Source: Cyanobium sp. CZS48M (GTDB taxonomy: Bacteria; Cyanobacteriota; Cyanobacteriia; PCC-6307; Cyanobiaceae). From it: a stretch of DNA of 44,579 nt. Shown here in pieces: positions 1 to 8,064 of this stretch (the first letter of the stretch is position 1; every line of letters begins with the position of its first letter). The translations under genes and the position numbers were made by a program. The stretch lies in assembly GCA_030373145.1 (NCBI GenBank), contig JAUCZK010000022.1:1-44579 (forward strand), read 5' to 3'. The notes under the pieces are model-generated. The model was not told the DNA's origin, made no database searches, and saw only the letters and a program-made list of their open reading frames with translations.

Positions 1-252
1 CCCGGTGCGCAGTTTGGGGATCAGCAGGTCGATGTCGCCCGCCTGGGTGGCCAGGGTGCGGGGCCGGTGGCCGTTGCGGTAGCCGAGGCGCTCATCAGTG
101 CGCTCATGGCGGTCGGCTCCGAGCACCGCAGCGACCTCCAGTTCGATCAGTTGCTGCAGGCCGTGGCGCACCAGCTCCGGGATCAGTTCCCCTGCAGTGC
201 TGCCATCCAGTAGCGGCGCCAGGGCTGAGGCGCCAGAATTCGTCGTGGGCAT
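1..252 (-). CDS. IS256-family (mutator-type) transposase, N-terminal 84 residues, partial
   Basis: An open frame of 84 codons runs from an ATG at 252 off the left edge. Its order of motifs is that of IS256/mutator transposase N-termini: a helix with ELVRHGLQQLIELE, then GADRHERTDERLGYRNGHR, then TLATQAGDIDLLIPKLRTG. In the family this part precedes the DDE catalytic domain, which is outside the window, so I cannot tell whether the element is intact. The frame has no stop and the motifs are well kept, which suggests a recent or still functional copy. Confidence 0.85.
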   Translation of the reverse strand, partial: MPTTNSGASALAPLLDGSTAGELIPELVRHGLQQLIELEVAAVLGADRHERTDERLGYRNGHRPRTLATQAGDIDLLIPKLRTG

Positions 253-337
253 GGTTCGTCTGGTTGAGGTAGTGCTCAAACCAGGGAAACGGGCCTGCCC
301 ACCCCTTGCAACGAGAAGCGTCTGAGGAGCGGCCTGC

Positions 338-360
338 CAGCCCCGGCTACGCCGGGGCTG
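338..360. terminator. GC-rich perfect hairpin in the IS leader
   Basis: CAGCCCCGGC (338-347) and GCCGGGGCTG (351-360) are perfect complements around a three-base loop. The hairpin lies between the IS end and the transposase start. Insertion sequences often carry structures here that limit read-through transcription or translation of the transposase. There is no T-run, so a classical intrinsic terminator is not shown. Confidence 0.5.
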
Positions 361-509
361 GGCACTCAGCTTTTACACCAACTGGTGGGACGCCACTCGA
401 AGGTCTCTTCGCAGCCTGAGATAAAGTCGGTCCCGTCCTGTCGTGCCCACAGCCTCGATACTGGCAATGGAGTATTCATCGAGAACCCAACCAGGCGCCT
501 AGCAAGCAA

Positions 510-527
510 GGCAGGGGATCACCTGCC
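510..527 (-). terminator. Hairpin at the end of the small membrane-protein gene
   Basis: GGCAGG (510-515) and CCTGCC (522-527) form a six-base-pair stem around GGATCA, overlapping the stop codon of the gene that ends at 519. On the minus strand it is followed by TTGCTTGC, a weak T-rich tail. It could be a terminator, but the stem is short. Confidence 0.35.
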
Positions 528-710
528 GACTCGTATGTTGCGAATGGAATCCATTAGGCCGAGCAAGTTGAGCAACCACACCACCACTGCCACAACCACA
601 ACAATATTTAAGATGCGCTTGATCTTAGAATCCATTGGTATGTAGTTGTTGACGAGCCACAGCAAGACTCCTACAACAATCAGCGTGATCACGAGCGAAA
701 CTAGTGACAT
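519..710 (-). CDS. Small two-helix membrane protein, Thivi_2564 family
   Basis: A 63-residue protein with two hydrophobic helices (about residues 3-22 and 33-50) joined by a short polar loop, NNYIPMDSKIKRI. This loop and the following NIVVVVAVVVWLLNLLGL are the signature of the small Thivi_2564-type membrane proteins found in many proteobacteria and cyanobacteria. Their function is not established. AAGGAG lies at good spacing before the ATG at 710 and supports this start. The gene stands alone between the IS end and an AraC-type regulator; the 280 bases upstream (711-990) hold no gene I can support and probably contain its promoter. Confidence 0.8.
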   Translation of the reverse strand: MSLVSLVITLIVVGVLLWLVNNYIPMDSKIKRILNIVVVVAVVVWLLNLLGLMDSIRNIRVGR

Positions 711-990
711 TGGCTATTCTCCTTATTGATCGATTGCATTTTAAAGTAGTGCGCAATAAGGCTTGTCGCAAGAGCCTCTTCAGGGTTATGTGGAGAGTCC
801 ACCGCAACGGTCTCTTTTGGTCTAGGTGTTCTTGAGGGTATTCAGCTTGCTGAGAGCACAATATGTCATGCGCTTTGTCAGTGTTTACAAGGCGCCAAGC
901 GCATGCGCTGCAGAAGTGGGGCAGATCTGCTCCTGGAGGTGGCTGAGAAAGCTGTTCGATGATGCAATTCACGCTGCAGCTGAAGCCTGG

Positions 991-2064
991 CTAGCGGGTA
1001 CGGGACGACGCGCGGGCCTCACGCAGGAGCTGGGAGGGCCTGACGTGAAAGCGCTGTTGAAAATCAACGCTGAACAAGCTCTGGGTTCGGTAACCGCACT
1101 CGGAAGAAATACTCGCCACAGTTTCCCCAGACGAAGGATTCTGGAGCCTGAGCCTGGCCAAATCAAGACGTTGATTGCGGATCCATTGTAATGGGGTACA
1201 GCCAAGCCGTTCACGAAACGTGTATTGCAGAGCTCGGCGTGAATAATGACTTTGCATCTCGAGTTGCGTCAGGTTCAGAGGCTCAGCAAGATTCGACTTG
1301 ATGAAGTCGAGCAGCTCATCGAAGGAGTCACGCCCTGCCTCGATCCTGTGGGTCAGGCGCTCGAACGAAGATTCCTCCCGCAGCTCCGGGAAGATCATGG
1401 CGGCAAGCAGCTGGTAGATCAGGGCATCCAGCTGTAGCCGGTCGAGCAGACTCTGACTCGAGCCAGCTTGCAACTCGGCCATGACGATGGCCTGCCTCAG
1501 CATGGCCTGAAGCGTGGCCAAGCCCGGTTCCCTCGATGGTTCCCATCCAGGCGTCTCATGCACCGATTTCACCCAGGCATCTGGTGTCTGGCTGAGGCCA
1601 GCCATGCCTGTGGCCGTTTGCAGGAGGCGTTGGCTATCGAGATGAAAGGCCAGACCACTGAACAGACTGGCCTCAATCGTGAGGGGCTTGCCAGGAAGAA
1701 TCAGGCAGGTGTTGGAACAGCAAGTCCAATGACGTGAATTCTGTTGAATGTCCTGTTCTCCTGCGAAGCCCAGAAAAACAGACAAGCCATACTGTTCCGC
1801 GACGACAATCTGCACCGGCGGAAGGATCCATGCCCCCAGGACGATGGAACCAAATCGCGAGGCAACGCCATAGTGCCACCAGGTCCTGTCAGGATCCATG
1901 GCCTTGAGCCGACTGACCGGCAGAACCCTGCGGAAGAGCTCTGCACTGGCATTGATGTCTCCAACCAGCCCTAAACGACGCTTGAAGGGATTGGCCAGGG
2001 CAGCAGCCTCCTGATGAGCATCAAACCCTTGATGGACATCAGCAGACGCGACAGAGAGAGACAC
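991..2064 (-). CDS. AraC-family transcriptional regulator
   Basis: A 357-residue protein starting at GTG. The C-terminal third (about residues 250-350) carries the two AraC helix-turn-helix motifs: NLTQLEMQSHYSRRALQYTFRERLG, then PLQWIRNQRLDLARLRL and VASISSECGYRTQSLFSVDFQQRFHVRPSQ. The N-terminal 230 residues are probably a ligand or partner domain that I do not recognise in detail. A second AraC protein lies at 41966-42967; the two differ clearly in their N-terminal halves and are not recent duplicates. The natural target is not evident: the gene points away from the CheB-CheR gene across a 405-base gap. No good ribosome site precedes the GTG, so a start a few codons downstream is possible. 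Confidence 0.85.
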   Translation of the reverse strand: MSLSVASADVHQGFDAHQEAAALANPFKRRLGLVGDINASAELFRRVLPVSRLKAMDPDRTWWHYGVASRFGSIVLGAWILPPVQIVVAEQYGLSVFLGFAGEQDIQQNSRHWTCCSNTCLILPGKPLTIEASLFSGLAFHLDSQRLLQTATGMAGLSQTPDAWVKSVHETPGWEPSREPGLATLQAMLRQAIVMAELQAGSSQSLLDRLQLDALIYQLLAAMIFPELREESSFERLTHRIEAGRDSFDELLDFIKSNLAEPLNLTQLEMQSHYSRRALQYTFRERLGCTPLQWIRNQRLDLARLRLQNPSSGETVASISSECGYRTQSLFSVDFQQRFHVRPSQLLREARASSRTR

Positions 2065-2347
2065 AGAATTGTTCAGAGGATGGACTCAAGATCAGTTCAG
2101 GCTGATCGTCAGGAGGGCGGACCGGCTGGAGACGCGCAAGGGAAAGTGGTGGGCAGCGACCGATGGCCAAAAAACAACACATTCAGGATCAACTCATTCA
2201 ACCACTCGCTTTGGCTCTACCTCTGGCGTCCAGCCATGGACGATTGCGTCATTCTAGTCAAGCTGCGTCATGTTGTCCCATGGCCCGGACCTTCAGTCGA
2301 TCTCAGCCCGTACCATAAAAATCCTTAGCCATGAATAACGCCTTGGA

Positions 2348-2367
2348 GATGAGTAGTCTTACTCATC
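2348..2367. promoter_or_regulatory. Perfect 8-bp inverted repeat upstream of the CheB-CheR gene
   Basis: GATGAGTA, a four-base spacer GTCT, and TACTCATC form a perfect dyad in the 405-base gap between the divergent AraC and CheB-CheR genes, about 100 bases before the latter. It may be an operator or a 5'-leader hairpin. It is followed by AAAATC, not a T-run, so a terminator is unlikely. The rest of the gap (2065-2469) has no supported gene. Confidence 0.45.
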
Positions 2368-2469
2368 AAAATCGGAACCGTGGTCGGCGCTGGCCCTCAG
2401 GGCAAGGCTCGCCTCAGGGGGAGTCAGCACGACTAGCGTTAGCCCAGGTGGTCAGAGAGGATCTGATTG

Positions 2470-5400
2470 GTGCACGGATCAAGCGATCAGCAGCCTGAGT
2501 CCTTGCCGGCAGAGCCCCAGGTGGAGAGCAGACCCGTCAACCCAGCCTCGGCAGGCGTCGACTATGTGGTGGGAATCGGTGCCTCGGCCGGGGGGCTTGA
2601 GGCCCTGCAGGAGTTGAGCAGGACTCTCACGAGCCTGGGCCGTGTGTCCTATGTGGTGGCCCAACACCTTTCGCCTGATCACCCCAGCCTGATTGTCGAC
2701 CTTCTGGCCCATTCCACCAAGCTGAGCGTGGTGACAGCCGTTGATGGTGAACCGCTCCAAGCCGATGTGATCGCGATCGCACCTCCCAACCATGATGTGG
2801 TGGTTGCGGGGCATCACCTGAAGCTCAGTGAACCAACTCCCCGGTTCGGTCCCAGTCCATGCATTGATCTGTTGTTTGAATCGATTGCCGAGCAGTGGGG
2901 TGATCACGGCCTGGCCATTGTGCTCTCGGGAACAGGAGCCGATGGGGCGCGAGGGGTGCGCGCGGTTCGAGCGGCCGCCGGCCTGACCATCGCGCAATCA
3001 CCGCAGAGTGCCAAGTTCGGTGCCATGCCCAGTGCCGCCATCAGCCTGGGCTGCGCGGATCTGGTCCTGGAGGCGAGCGCCATCGGGCCGAAGATCGGCG
3101 AATGGATCGCCACAGGTGGCGGGAACTGGGTCAGTGGAGCCCTGCCGGCAGCGGCACCTGCTTTGATCAGCAGTGTGATTACCCAGTTGAAGCATGCCAC
3201 TGGAATCGATTTTTCCCAGTACAAGGAGTCGACCCTGAATCGGCAACTCCAGCGTCGCATGCTGAGCCTGGAGATCAATACCCTCGACGACTATCTTTCG
3301 CTGTTGACCGGTAATGCTGCAGAGGCTCATGCCCTTGTGCAGAACCTGCTGGTCACCGTGACCTCGTTTTTTCGCGACCGTGAGGCCTTCGCGGCCCTTG
3401 GCGAACACTTGAAGGTGTATGTCAAGCAACACAGCAGCACTGAACCGTTGCGGGTGTGGGTGCCTGGATGTGCAACGGGAGAGGAAGTGTTCTCGATTGC
3501 CATGCTGCTCAGCCAGGTTCTGGGGCATCCCGCCCATCTGGCCTCCCACATCAAGATCTTTGGCACCGACCTCGACGAGGTCAGCCTATCGGTGTGTCGG
3601 CATGGTGTTTATCCGATTTCAGAAGCCAAGGCCATCCCCGATGACCTGCGTGAACGCTTCGTGATCGAGAGGGCGACGGAAATCGAGATGACGGAAGAGC
3701 TTCGTAGCTGCACCGTCTTCGCCCGTCATGATGTTGGAGCCGACCCACCCTTTCCCAGGCTGGATCTGGTTTCATGCCGCAACACGCTCATCTATTTCAC
3801 CGCTCCGATGCAGGAGCGTGTGTTGAATCTGTTCCGGTTTGGCCTGGTCCCCGGAGGCCTGCTCTTTCTGGGTTGCTCGGAGGCTCTGGCCAACCGCACA
3901 CCCGGCTTCAGGGTCGTCGATGCCGAGCAGCGGATATTCCTGCGAACAGCGGAGGGGATGCTGAAACCACGTCAGGCCCTGTCCTTACCAGCGCCACGGG
4001 GTCCCATGGCCTACGCCCCTCTGGAAAGGGTGGCCGTCATGCGGGAGTCGGTACCGGAGCAGCACGTGACTCTGCTGGAGTCGCTGATTCGCCTGATCAG
4101 CAAGCCCTGCCTGGTGCTGGATGAGAACCATGATCTCATCGAGGTGATCGGGGATGTCACACCCTTTTGCCGACTTCCTGAAGGTCGCATCAGCTCGTCG
4201 GCCACTTCATTTCTCCTACCAGAGCTTCAATCGGAAGCTAGAGCGCTGTTCCTACTGACACGGGCTGATGGCCTGGCGATCACCAGCTCGACCATACATC
4301 TTTCAGGCCACGACAAGCCCTTCCACATGGAAGTGAGGCCCTTTGATGTCGGTGATCGGAGGTTGTGGATTCTCACATTTCTTGAGGATGATGAGGGCTC
4401 CATTGATGTGGCCAGGGCCGATCAGGAGGGCCTTCGTGATCATGTTTTTGATCGGGAAATCAAACGGCTTGAGCAGGAGCTGCTGAGCAGTCAGAACACC
4501 TTACGTCGATCCCTCAGCGAACTCGAGCAAGCCAACGAAGAGCTGGAAGCTTCATCGGAAGAGCTCCAGGCTTCATCTGAAGAACTACAATCCTCGAACG
4601 AAGAGCTGGAAGCCTCGAACGAAGAGCTGCAGGCCACCAATGAGGAACTGGGCACCCTCAACCAACAGCTACGAGCCCGCAGTGATGAACTCGAAAAACT
4701 GAACACGGATCTGGAAAACATCCAGAACTCCCTGAGTCAGGGCATGGTCATCGTTGATCGCAATCTCTGCGTTCTCAGGTTCAGCCCCTTGGCCGTCAGG
4801 GTGTTCGGGCTCGTCCAGTCCGACCATGGCCAGCCACTGCTGGATGTGCCGACAACCCTCCCCCTTCCCCGCCTCCAGGAGGCGCTGATGGCGGTGATCA
4901 GGGGGGAGCTGCGTCAGACCCTCGAGGCGAGCAGCGAAGAGGTGTCCTATCTGGTCCAGATCCTGCCCTATCGGGAAAAAGATGGCCGGCGTCTGGGTGC
5001 CATTGTCACGCTCACGGACATCTCTGAACTGGTGGCGCTGCGCAGGGCGGCCGAGGCCTCACTCCATGAGTTCTCAAGTCTCACTGATGCACTCGAGCAG
5101 GCCGTCTTGAAATGGGATCCAACCATGCAGCACCTGCTCTATGCAAGCCAGAGGATTCAAGCCATCACAGGATGGAGCGCGGCTGAGCTGTGCGACCAGC
5201 CCAAGTTACTGGAGGCCGCCATTCATCCAGACGATCGAGTTCATGTGAGGCTGGCCCGCGACCTCAACCAACCCCGTTGGTCCGTGCGCTACCGCCTGAC
5301 CACACGCGATGGACGAAGCCTCTGGGTGGCCGAGTCATGCACGGTGGTGAATGATTGCGATGACGGATTCATCGTTGGCACACTGTTGGATGTCAGCGGC

Positions 5401-5832
5401 ATCGAGGTCCTCGAGAACAAAGCCAGGAACACCTCTGTCGTCTTCGAGACCGTCTTTGAGGCCCAGAGCGTTGGTGTGGCGGTGCTGGATGACCGCCTGC
5501 GCATCATCAGAGCCAATGCCACGTTCTGCCGCACCGCGGGCCACAACCAGGACTCCATCCTTGGGGCCCATGCCGATTGGCTCTCACGCCAGGATGATCC
5601 CCAGTCACTGAGTGCCCTGGCCGCGGCCGCCCTGGCAGGGTCAGGCAGCACGGGGGTGCTCTCGGCGCTGCGGCTGAAGCTGGCCGATGGATCCGATCGC
5701 ACCTTTGATGCCGAGATTCGCACCACCCAGGATCCCGCCGTCGGGACTTTGGTCACGGTGATTGTGCCCGTGAGTCCAGGGGAGCAGGAGCAGGCGATCA
5801 GCTCAGCTGACTGCGGAACCTCGACACGCTGA
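2470..5832 (+). CDS. CheB-CheR-PAS hybrid signalling protein without a kinase domain
   Basis: About 1120 residues. Residues 30-220 are a CheB-type methylesterase with the catalytic Ser in GIGASAGG (about 40), His in AQHLSP (about 67) and Asp in SGTGADG (about 159), but no receiver domain in front. Residues 235-490 are a CheR methyltransferase with the SAM loop GCATGEE (334-340) and RNTLIYF. A long coiled coil rich in EELQASSEEL-type repeats (about 660-758) leads to roughly three PAS-like domains ending at 1110. Proteins of this class often end in a histidine kinase or GGDEF domain; this one stops after the last PAS. GAGAGG precedes both TTG 2467 and GTG 2470; I chose GTG. The 3' end overlaps the convergent exporter gene by 35 bases. 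It probably passes a sensed signal to unlinked partners. Confidence 0.9.
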   Translation: MHGSSDQQPESLPAEPQVESRPVNPASAGVDYVVGIGASAGGLEALQELSRTLTSLGRVSYVVAQHLSPDHPSLIVDLLAHSTKLSVVTAVDGEPLQADVIAIAPPNHDVVVAGHHLKLSEPTPRFGPSPCIDLLFESIAEQWGDHGLAIVLSGTGADGARGVRAVRAAAGLTIAQSPQSAKFGAMPSAAISLGCADLVLEASAIGPKIGEWIATGGGNWVSGALPAAAPALISSVITQLKHATGIDFSQYKESTLNRQLQRRMLSLEINTLDDYLSLLTGNAAEAHALVQNLLVTVTSFFRDREAFAALGEHLKVYVKQHSSTEPLRVWVPGCATGEEVFSIAMLLSQVLGHPAHLASHIKIFGTDLDEVSLSVCRHGVYPISEAKAIPDDLRERFVIERATEIEMTEELRSCTVFARHDVGADPPFPRLDLVSCRNTLIYFTAPMQERVLNLFRFGLVPGGLLFLGCSEALANRTPGFRVVDAEQRIFLRTAEGMLKPRQALSLPAPRGPMAYAPLERVAVMRESVPEQHVTLLESLIRLISKPCLVLDENHDLIEVIGDVTPFCRLPEGRISSSATSFLLPELQSEARALFLLTRADGLAITSSTIHLSGHDKPFHMEVRPFDVGDRRLWILTFLEDDEGSIDVARADQEGLRDHVFDREIKRLEQELLSSQNTLRRSLSELEQANEELEASSEELQASSEELQSSNEELEASNEELQATNEELGTLNQQLRARSDELEKLNTDLENIQNSLSQGMVIVDRNLCVLRFSPLAVRVFGLVQSDHGQPLLDVPTTLPLPRLQEALMAVIRGELRQTLEASSEEVSYLVQILPYREKDGRRLGAIVTLTDISELVALRRAAEASLHEFSSLTDALEQAVLKWDPTMQHLLYASQRIQAITGWSAAELCDQPKLLEAAIHPDDRVHVRLARDLNQPRWSVRYRLTTRDGRSLWVAESCTVVNDCDDGFIVGTLLDVSGIEVLENKARNTSVVFETVFEAQSVGVAVLDDRLRIIRANATFCRTAGHNQDSILGAHADWLSRQDDPQSLSALAAAALAGSGSTGVLSALRLKLADGSDRTFDAEIRTTQDPAVGTLVTVIVPVSPGEQEQAISSADCGTSTR

Positions 5833-6934
5833 TGGCCATCAGCAGCGGCGCCATCACCAGCAGGGCCAGGGCATGGGGCCAGAGGGCCTCAAGGCCGACA
5901 CCCTTGAGCAGCAGCCCCCGCAGGATGGTGATGAAGTGGCGCAGGGGGTTGAGCAGGGAGAGGACCTGAAAAAAGGCCGGCATGCTCTCGATCGGCGCGA
6001 TCGCCCCGGAGGTCTGAACCATCGGCAGGGTGATGAAGAAGGCCGTGAGCATCACCTGCTGCTGGGAGCGGCAGACCGTGGCCAGCATGATCCCCACACC
6101 GATCCCGACGAACAGATAGAGGCCCGACAGGGTCAGCAGCAGCAGCGGATTCCCCCGGATCGGCAGGCCGAACACCAGCCGGCCGAGCAGCAATGCCAGC
6201 AGCACATCCCCCATCAGCAGCACCACCAGGGGCAGGATCTTCGCCAGCAGGATCTCCCAGGCGGCGGCCGGGGTCATCAGCAGCTGCTCCAGGGTGCCGG
6301 TGTCCTTCTCGCGCACCAGCGTCACCGCCGACACCAGGGTGGCGATCAGGGTGAGCACCAGGCCGATCACCCCCGGTACGAAGAACCAACTGCTGGTGAG
6401 ACCAGGGTTATAGAGAAATCTCACCTGGGTGCGCAGGGGTGGTGTGGGCGGCGAAGCCCCAGCTTCCGGGCGAAACCGGCGCAGGATCTGCTGGATGTAG
6501 CCGCTGGCAATCCCGGCGCTGTTGGCGTCGACCCCATCGATGAACACCTGCACCTGGGCGGTGTCGCCGGCGGCCAGCCGCATGTTGAAATTGGGCGGGA
6601 TCACCAGGCCCGCCGTGAGCTCACCCCGCTCCACCTGCCGCGCCAGCTCCCGCTCGCTGCGGGGATAGGAGGAAGCCAGGAAGATCCGGTTGGCGGTGAG
6701 GGCCGACACCAGCTCCCGGCTGGCCGAAACCTGGGCGTAATCCACCACCCCCAGCCTGAGGTTGTGCACCTCGGGGTTGAGGGCGAAGCCATAGATCAGC
6801 AGCTGCAGGGTGGGGGGGATGATCAGCAACTTGATCAGCTGACGGTCGCGCAGGATCTGCTGGACCTCCTTGCGCAGCAGGGCCCAGAGGCGGCTGGCCG
6901 AGAGCCGCCGCCACCAGTGGCGCAGGACCCTCAT
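5798..6934 (-). CDS. ABC-2 type permease (YbhR-like), last gene of exporter operon
   Basis: A 378-residue inner-membrane subunit with the ABC-2 layout: an N-terminal helix after RKEVQQILRDRQLIKLL, a large extracytoplasmic domain (about residues 45-175), then five or so membrane helices with VTLVREKDTGTLEQLLMTPA between the first two, a hallmark of the YhgE/YbhR/DrrB-like permease family. The ATG at 6934 overlaps the stop of the upstream permease as ATGA, which decides the start over a longer frame beginning at 6985. It should pair with the 6931-8064 permease and the tandem ATPase to form an efflux or lipid/drug exporter. Substrate unknown. Confidence 0.88.
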   Translation of the reverse strand: MRVLRHWWRRLSASRLWALLRKEVQQILRDRQLIKLLIIPPTLQLLIYGFALNPEVHNLRLGVVDYAQVSASRELVSALTANRIFLASSYPRSERELARQVERGELTAGLVIPPNFNMRLAAGDTAQVQVFIDGVDANSAGIASGYIQQILRRFRPEAGASPPTPPLRTQVRFLYNPGLTSSWFFVPGVIGLVLTLIATLVSAVTLVREKDTGTLEQLLMTPAAAWEILLAKILPLVVLLMGDVLLALLLGRLVFGLPIRGNPLLLLTLSGLYLFVGIGVGIMLATVCRSQQQVMLTAFFITLPMVQTSGAIAPIESMPAFFQVLSLLNPLRHFITILRGLLLKGVGLEALWPHALALLVMAPLLMAISVSRFRSQLS

Positions 6935-8064
6935 GGCCCGCCCTCGCCACCATCGGCCAGCTGCAGGGAACCCAGTGAACGCCACGTGGCTCCGACCAGC
7001 AGCGCCCCCAGCACCAGGATCATCAGCACATCCAGCCAGACGCCGGCCCAGCCCGTTCCCCTCACGAAGGCATCACGGCTGATCACGATGAAGTAGCGCG
7101 CCGGGATCAGCGCCGACACCAGCGACAGCGGCGGGGGAATGTTGCTGAGGGGATAGATGAAGCCCGAGAGCAGCAGGGCCGAGAGAAAGCCCACCAGGGA
7201 CACCCCCTGCACCGCCGCATTCTGGCTGGCGCTGCGCACCCCCAGCAGCAGCCCGAACAGCACCGCCGCCGCCAGGTACAGCGTGGTGCCCACCAGCAGG
7301 GGCGTCGGATCGCCGGCGAAGCTGAGCCGGAAGATCAGCCCGCCCATCCCCATCACCACAACGGCCTCGCTCCCCCCCACCAGCAGGTAGGCCAGGGCCT
7401 TGCCCAGCAGCAGCTCCGGCGCGCTGATGCCCGAGGCATAGACCTGCAGGATCGTGCCCTTGTCCTTCTCCTTCACCATGGCGATGGCAGCCAGCAGGGA
7501 GGGAAAGATCCAGAGGACCACGGCATAGACCCCGGGCACGATGTACAGCGACTCCTTGCGGCCGGGGTTGAACCACAGCCGCGTCAGTGCCCGCACCGGC
7601 GGCGGGTCGTTGAGCAACTCCTTCTCGGCGAGGAAGAAGGCCGTGGTGCCCTGGATGCTGTTGCGGATCACCCGGGCGTTGTTGGCGTCAGTGCCATCCA
7701 CGAGCACCTGCACCTCCACCGGCTGGCCGGCCTTGAGGCGGCGGCTGAACTCCGGCGGGATGATCACCGCCGCCTTGGCCAGGCCCCGATCGATCGCACC
7801 GGCCACCGGGTCGCCACTGCCCCGCCAGGGGGCGGGCTGGAACTGGTCGGTGGCGAAGAGCCGATCGGTGTAGGCGGCGCTGAGGGGGCTGCGGTCGAAG
7901 TCCTGCACCACGATCGGGATCACCTTGGTTTCGAGGCGAATGGCGAAACCGAAGATGAGCAGGGTCAGCAGCGGCAGCAGAAAGGCCAGACCAAGCGTGA
8001 GCCGGTCGCGGCGGAACTGCAGCAGCTCCTTGCGGCACTGGGCCAGGATTCGGACTCGTCTCAC
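6931..8064 (-). CDS. ABC-2 type permease (YbhS-like)
   Basis: A 377-residue homologue of the next gene: N-terminal RILAQCRKELLQFRRDRLTLGLAFLLPLL helix, a periplasmic domain with VQVLVDGTDANNARV, then the membrane block containing MVKEKDKGTILQVYAS. The two permeases are related but clearly diverged, as in ybhS/ybhR, so a heterodimeric channel is likely. It starts at GTG, overlapping the stop of the ATPase gene as GTGA, which indicates translational coupling. There is no sign of damage. Confidence 0.88.
   Translation of the reverse strand: MRRVRILAQCRKELLQFRRDRLTLGLAFLLPLLTLLIFGFAIRLETKVIPIVVQDFDRSPLSAAYTDRLFATDQFQPAPWRGSGDPVAGAIDRGLAKAAVIIPPEFSRRLKAGQPVEVQVLVDGTDANNARVIRNSIQGTTAFFLAEKELLNDPPPVRALTRLWFNPGRKESLYIVPGVYAVVLWIFPSLLAAIAMVKEKDKGTILQVYASGISAPELLLGKALAYLLVGGSEAVVVMGMGGLIFRLSFAGDPTPLLVGTTLYLAAAVLFGLLLGVRSASQNAAVQGVSLVGFLSALLLSGFIYPLSNIPPPLSLVSALIPARYFIVISRDAFVRGTGWAGVWLDVLMILVLGALLVGATWRSLGSLQLADGGEGGP

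Larger units (their letters stand above)
1..395 (-). mobile_element. IS256-family insertion sequence, 5' end only (cut by window edge)
   Basis: The transposase reads leftwards from about 252 out of the window, so only its upstream end is visible. Beyond the start codon lie about 140 bases of leader. They include a strong hairpin (338-360) and, near 371-395, the stretch CTTTTACACCAACTGGTGGG. On the transposase strand this reads with a GTGTAAAA core, typical of IS256-family terminal repeats. I place the outer end near 390-395, but the exact terminus and the target duplication cannot be fixed because the other end is missing. Confidence 0.6.

Noticed and set aside
4540-4680. Tandem repeats of GAAGAGCT-type units as a possible DNA repeat element
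   Set aside because: They encode the regular EELQASSEEL coiled coil of the CheB-CheR protein and are explained by it.
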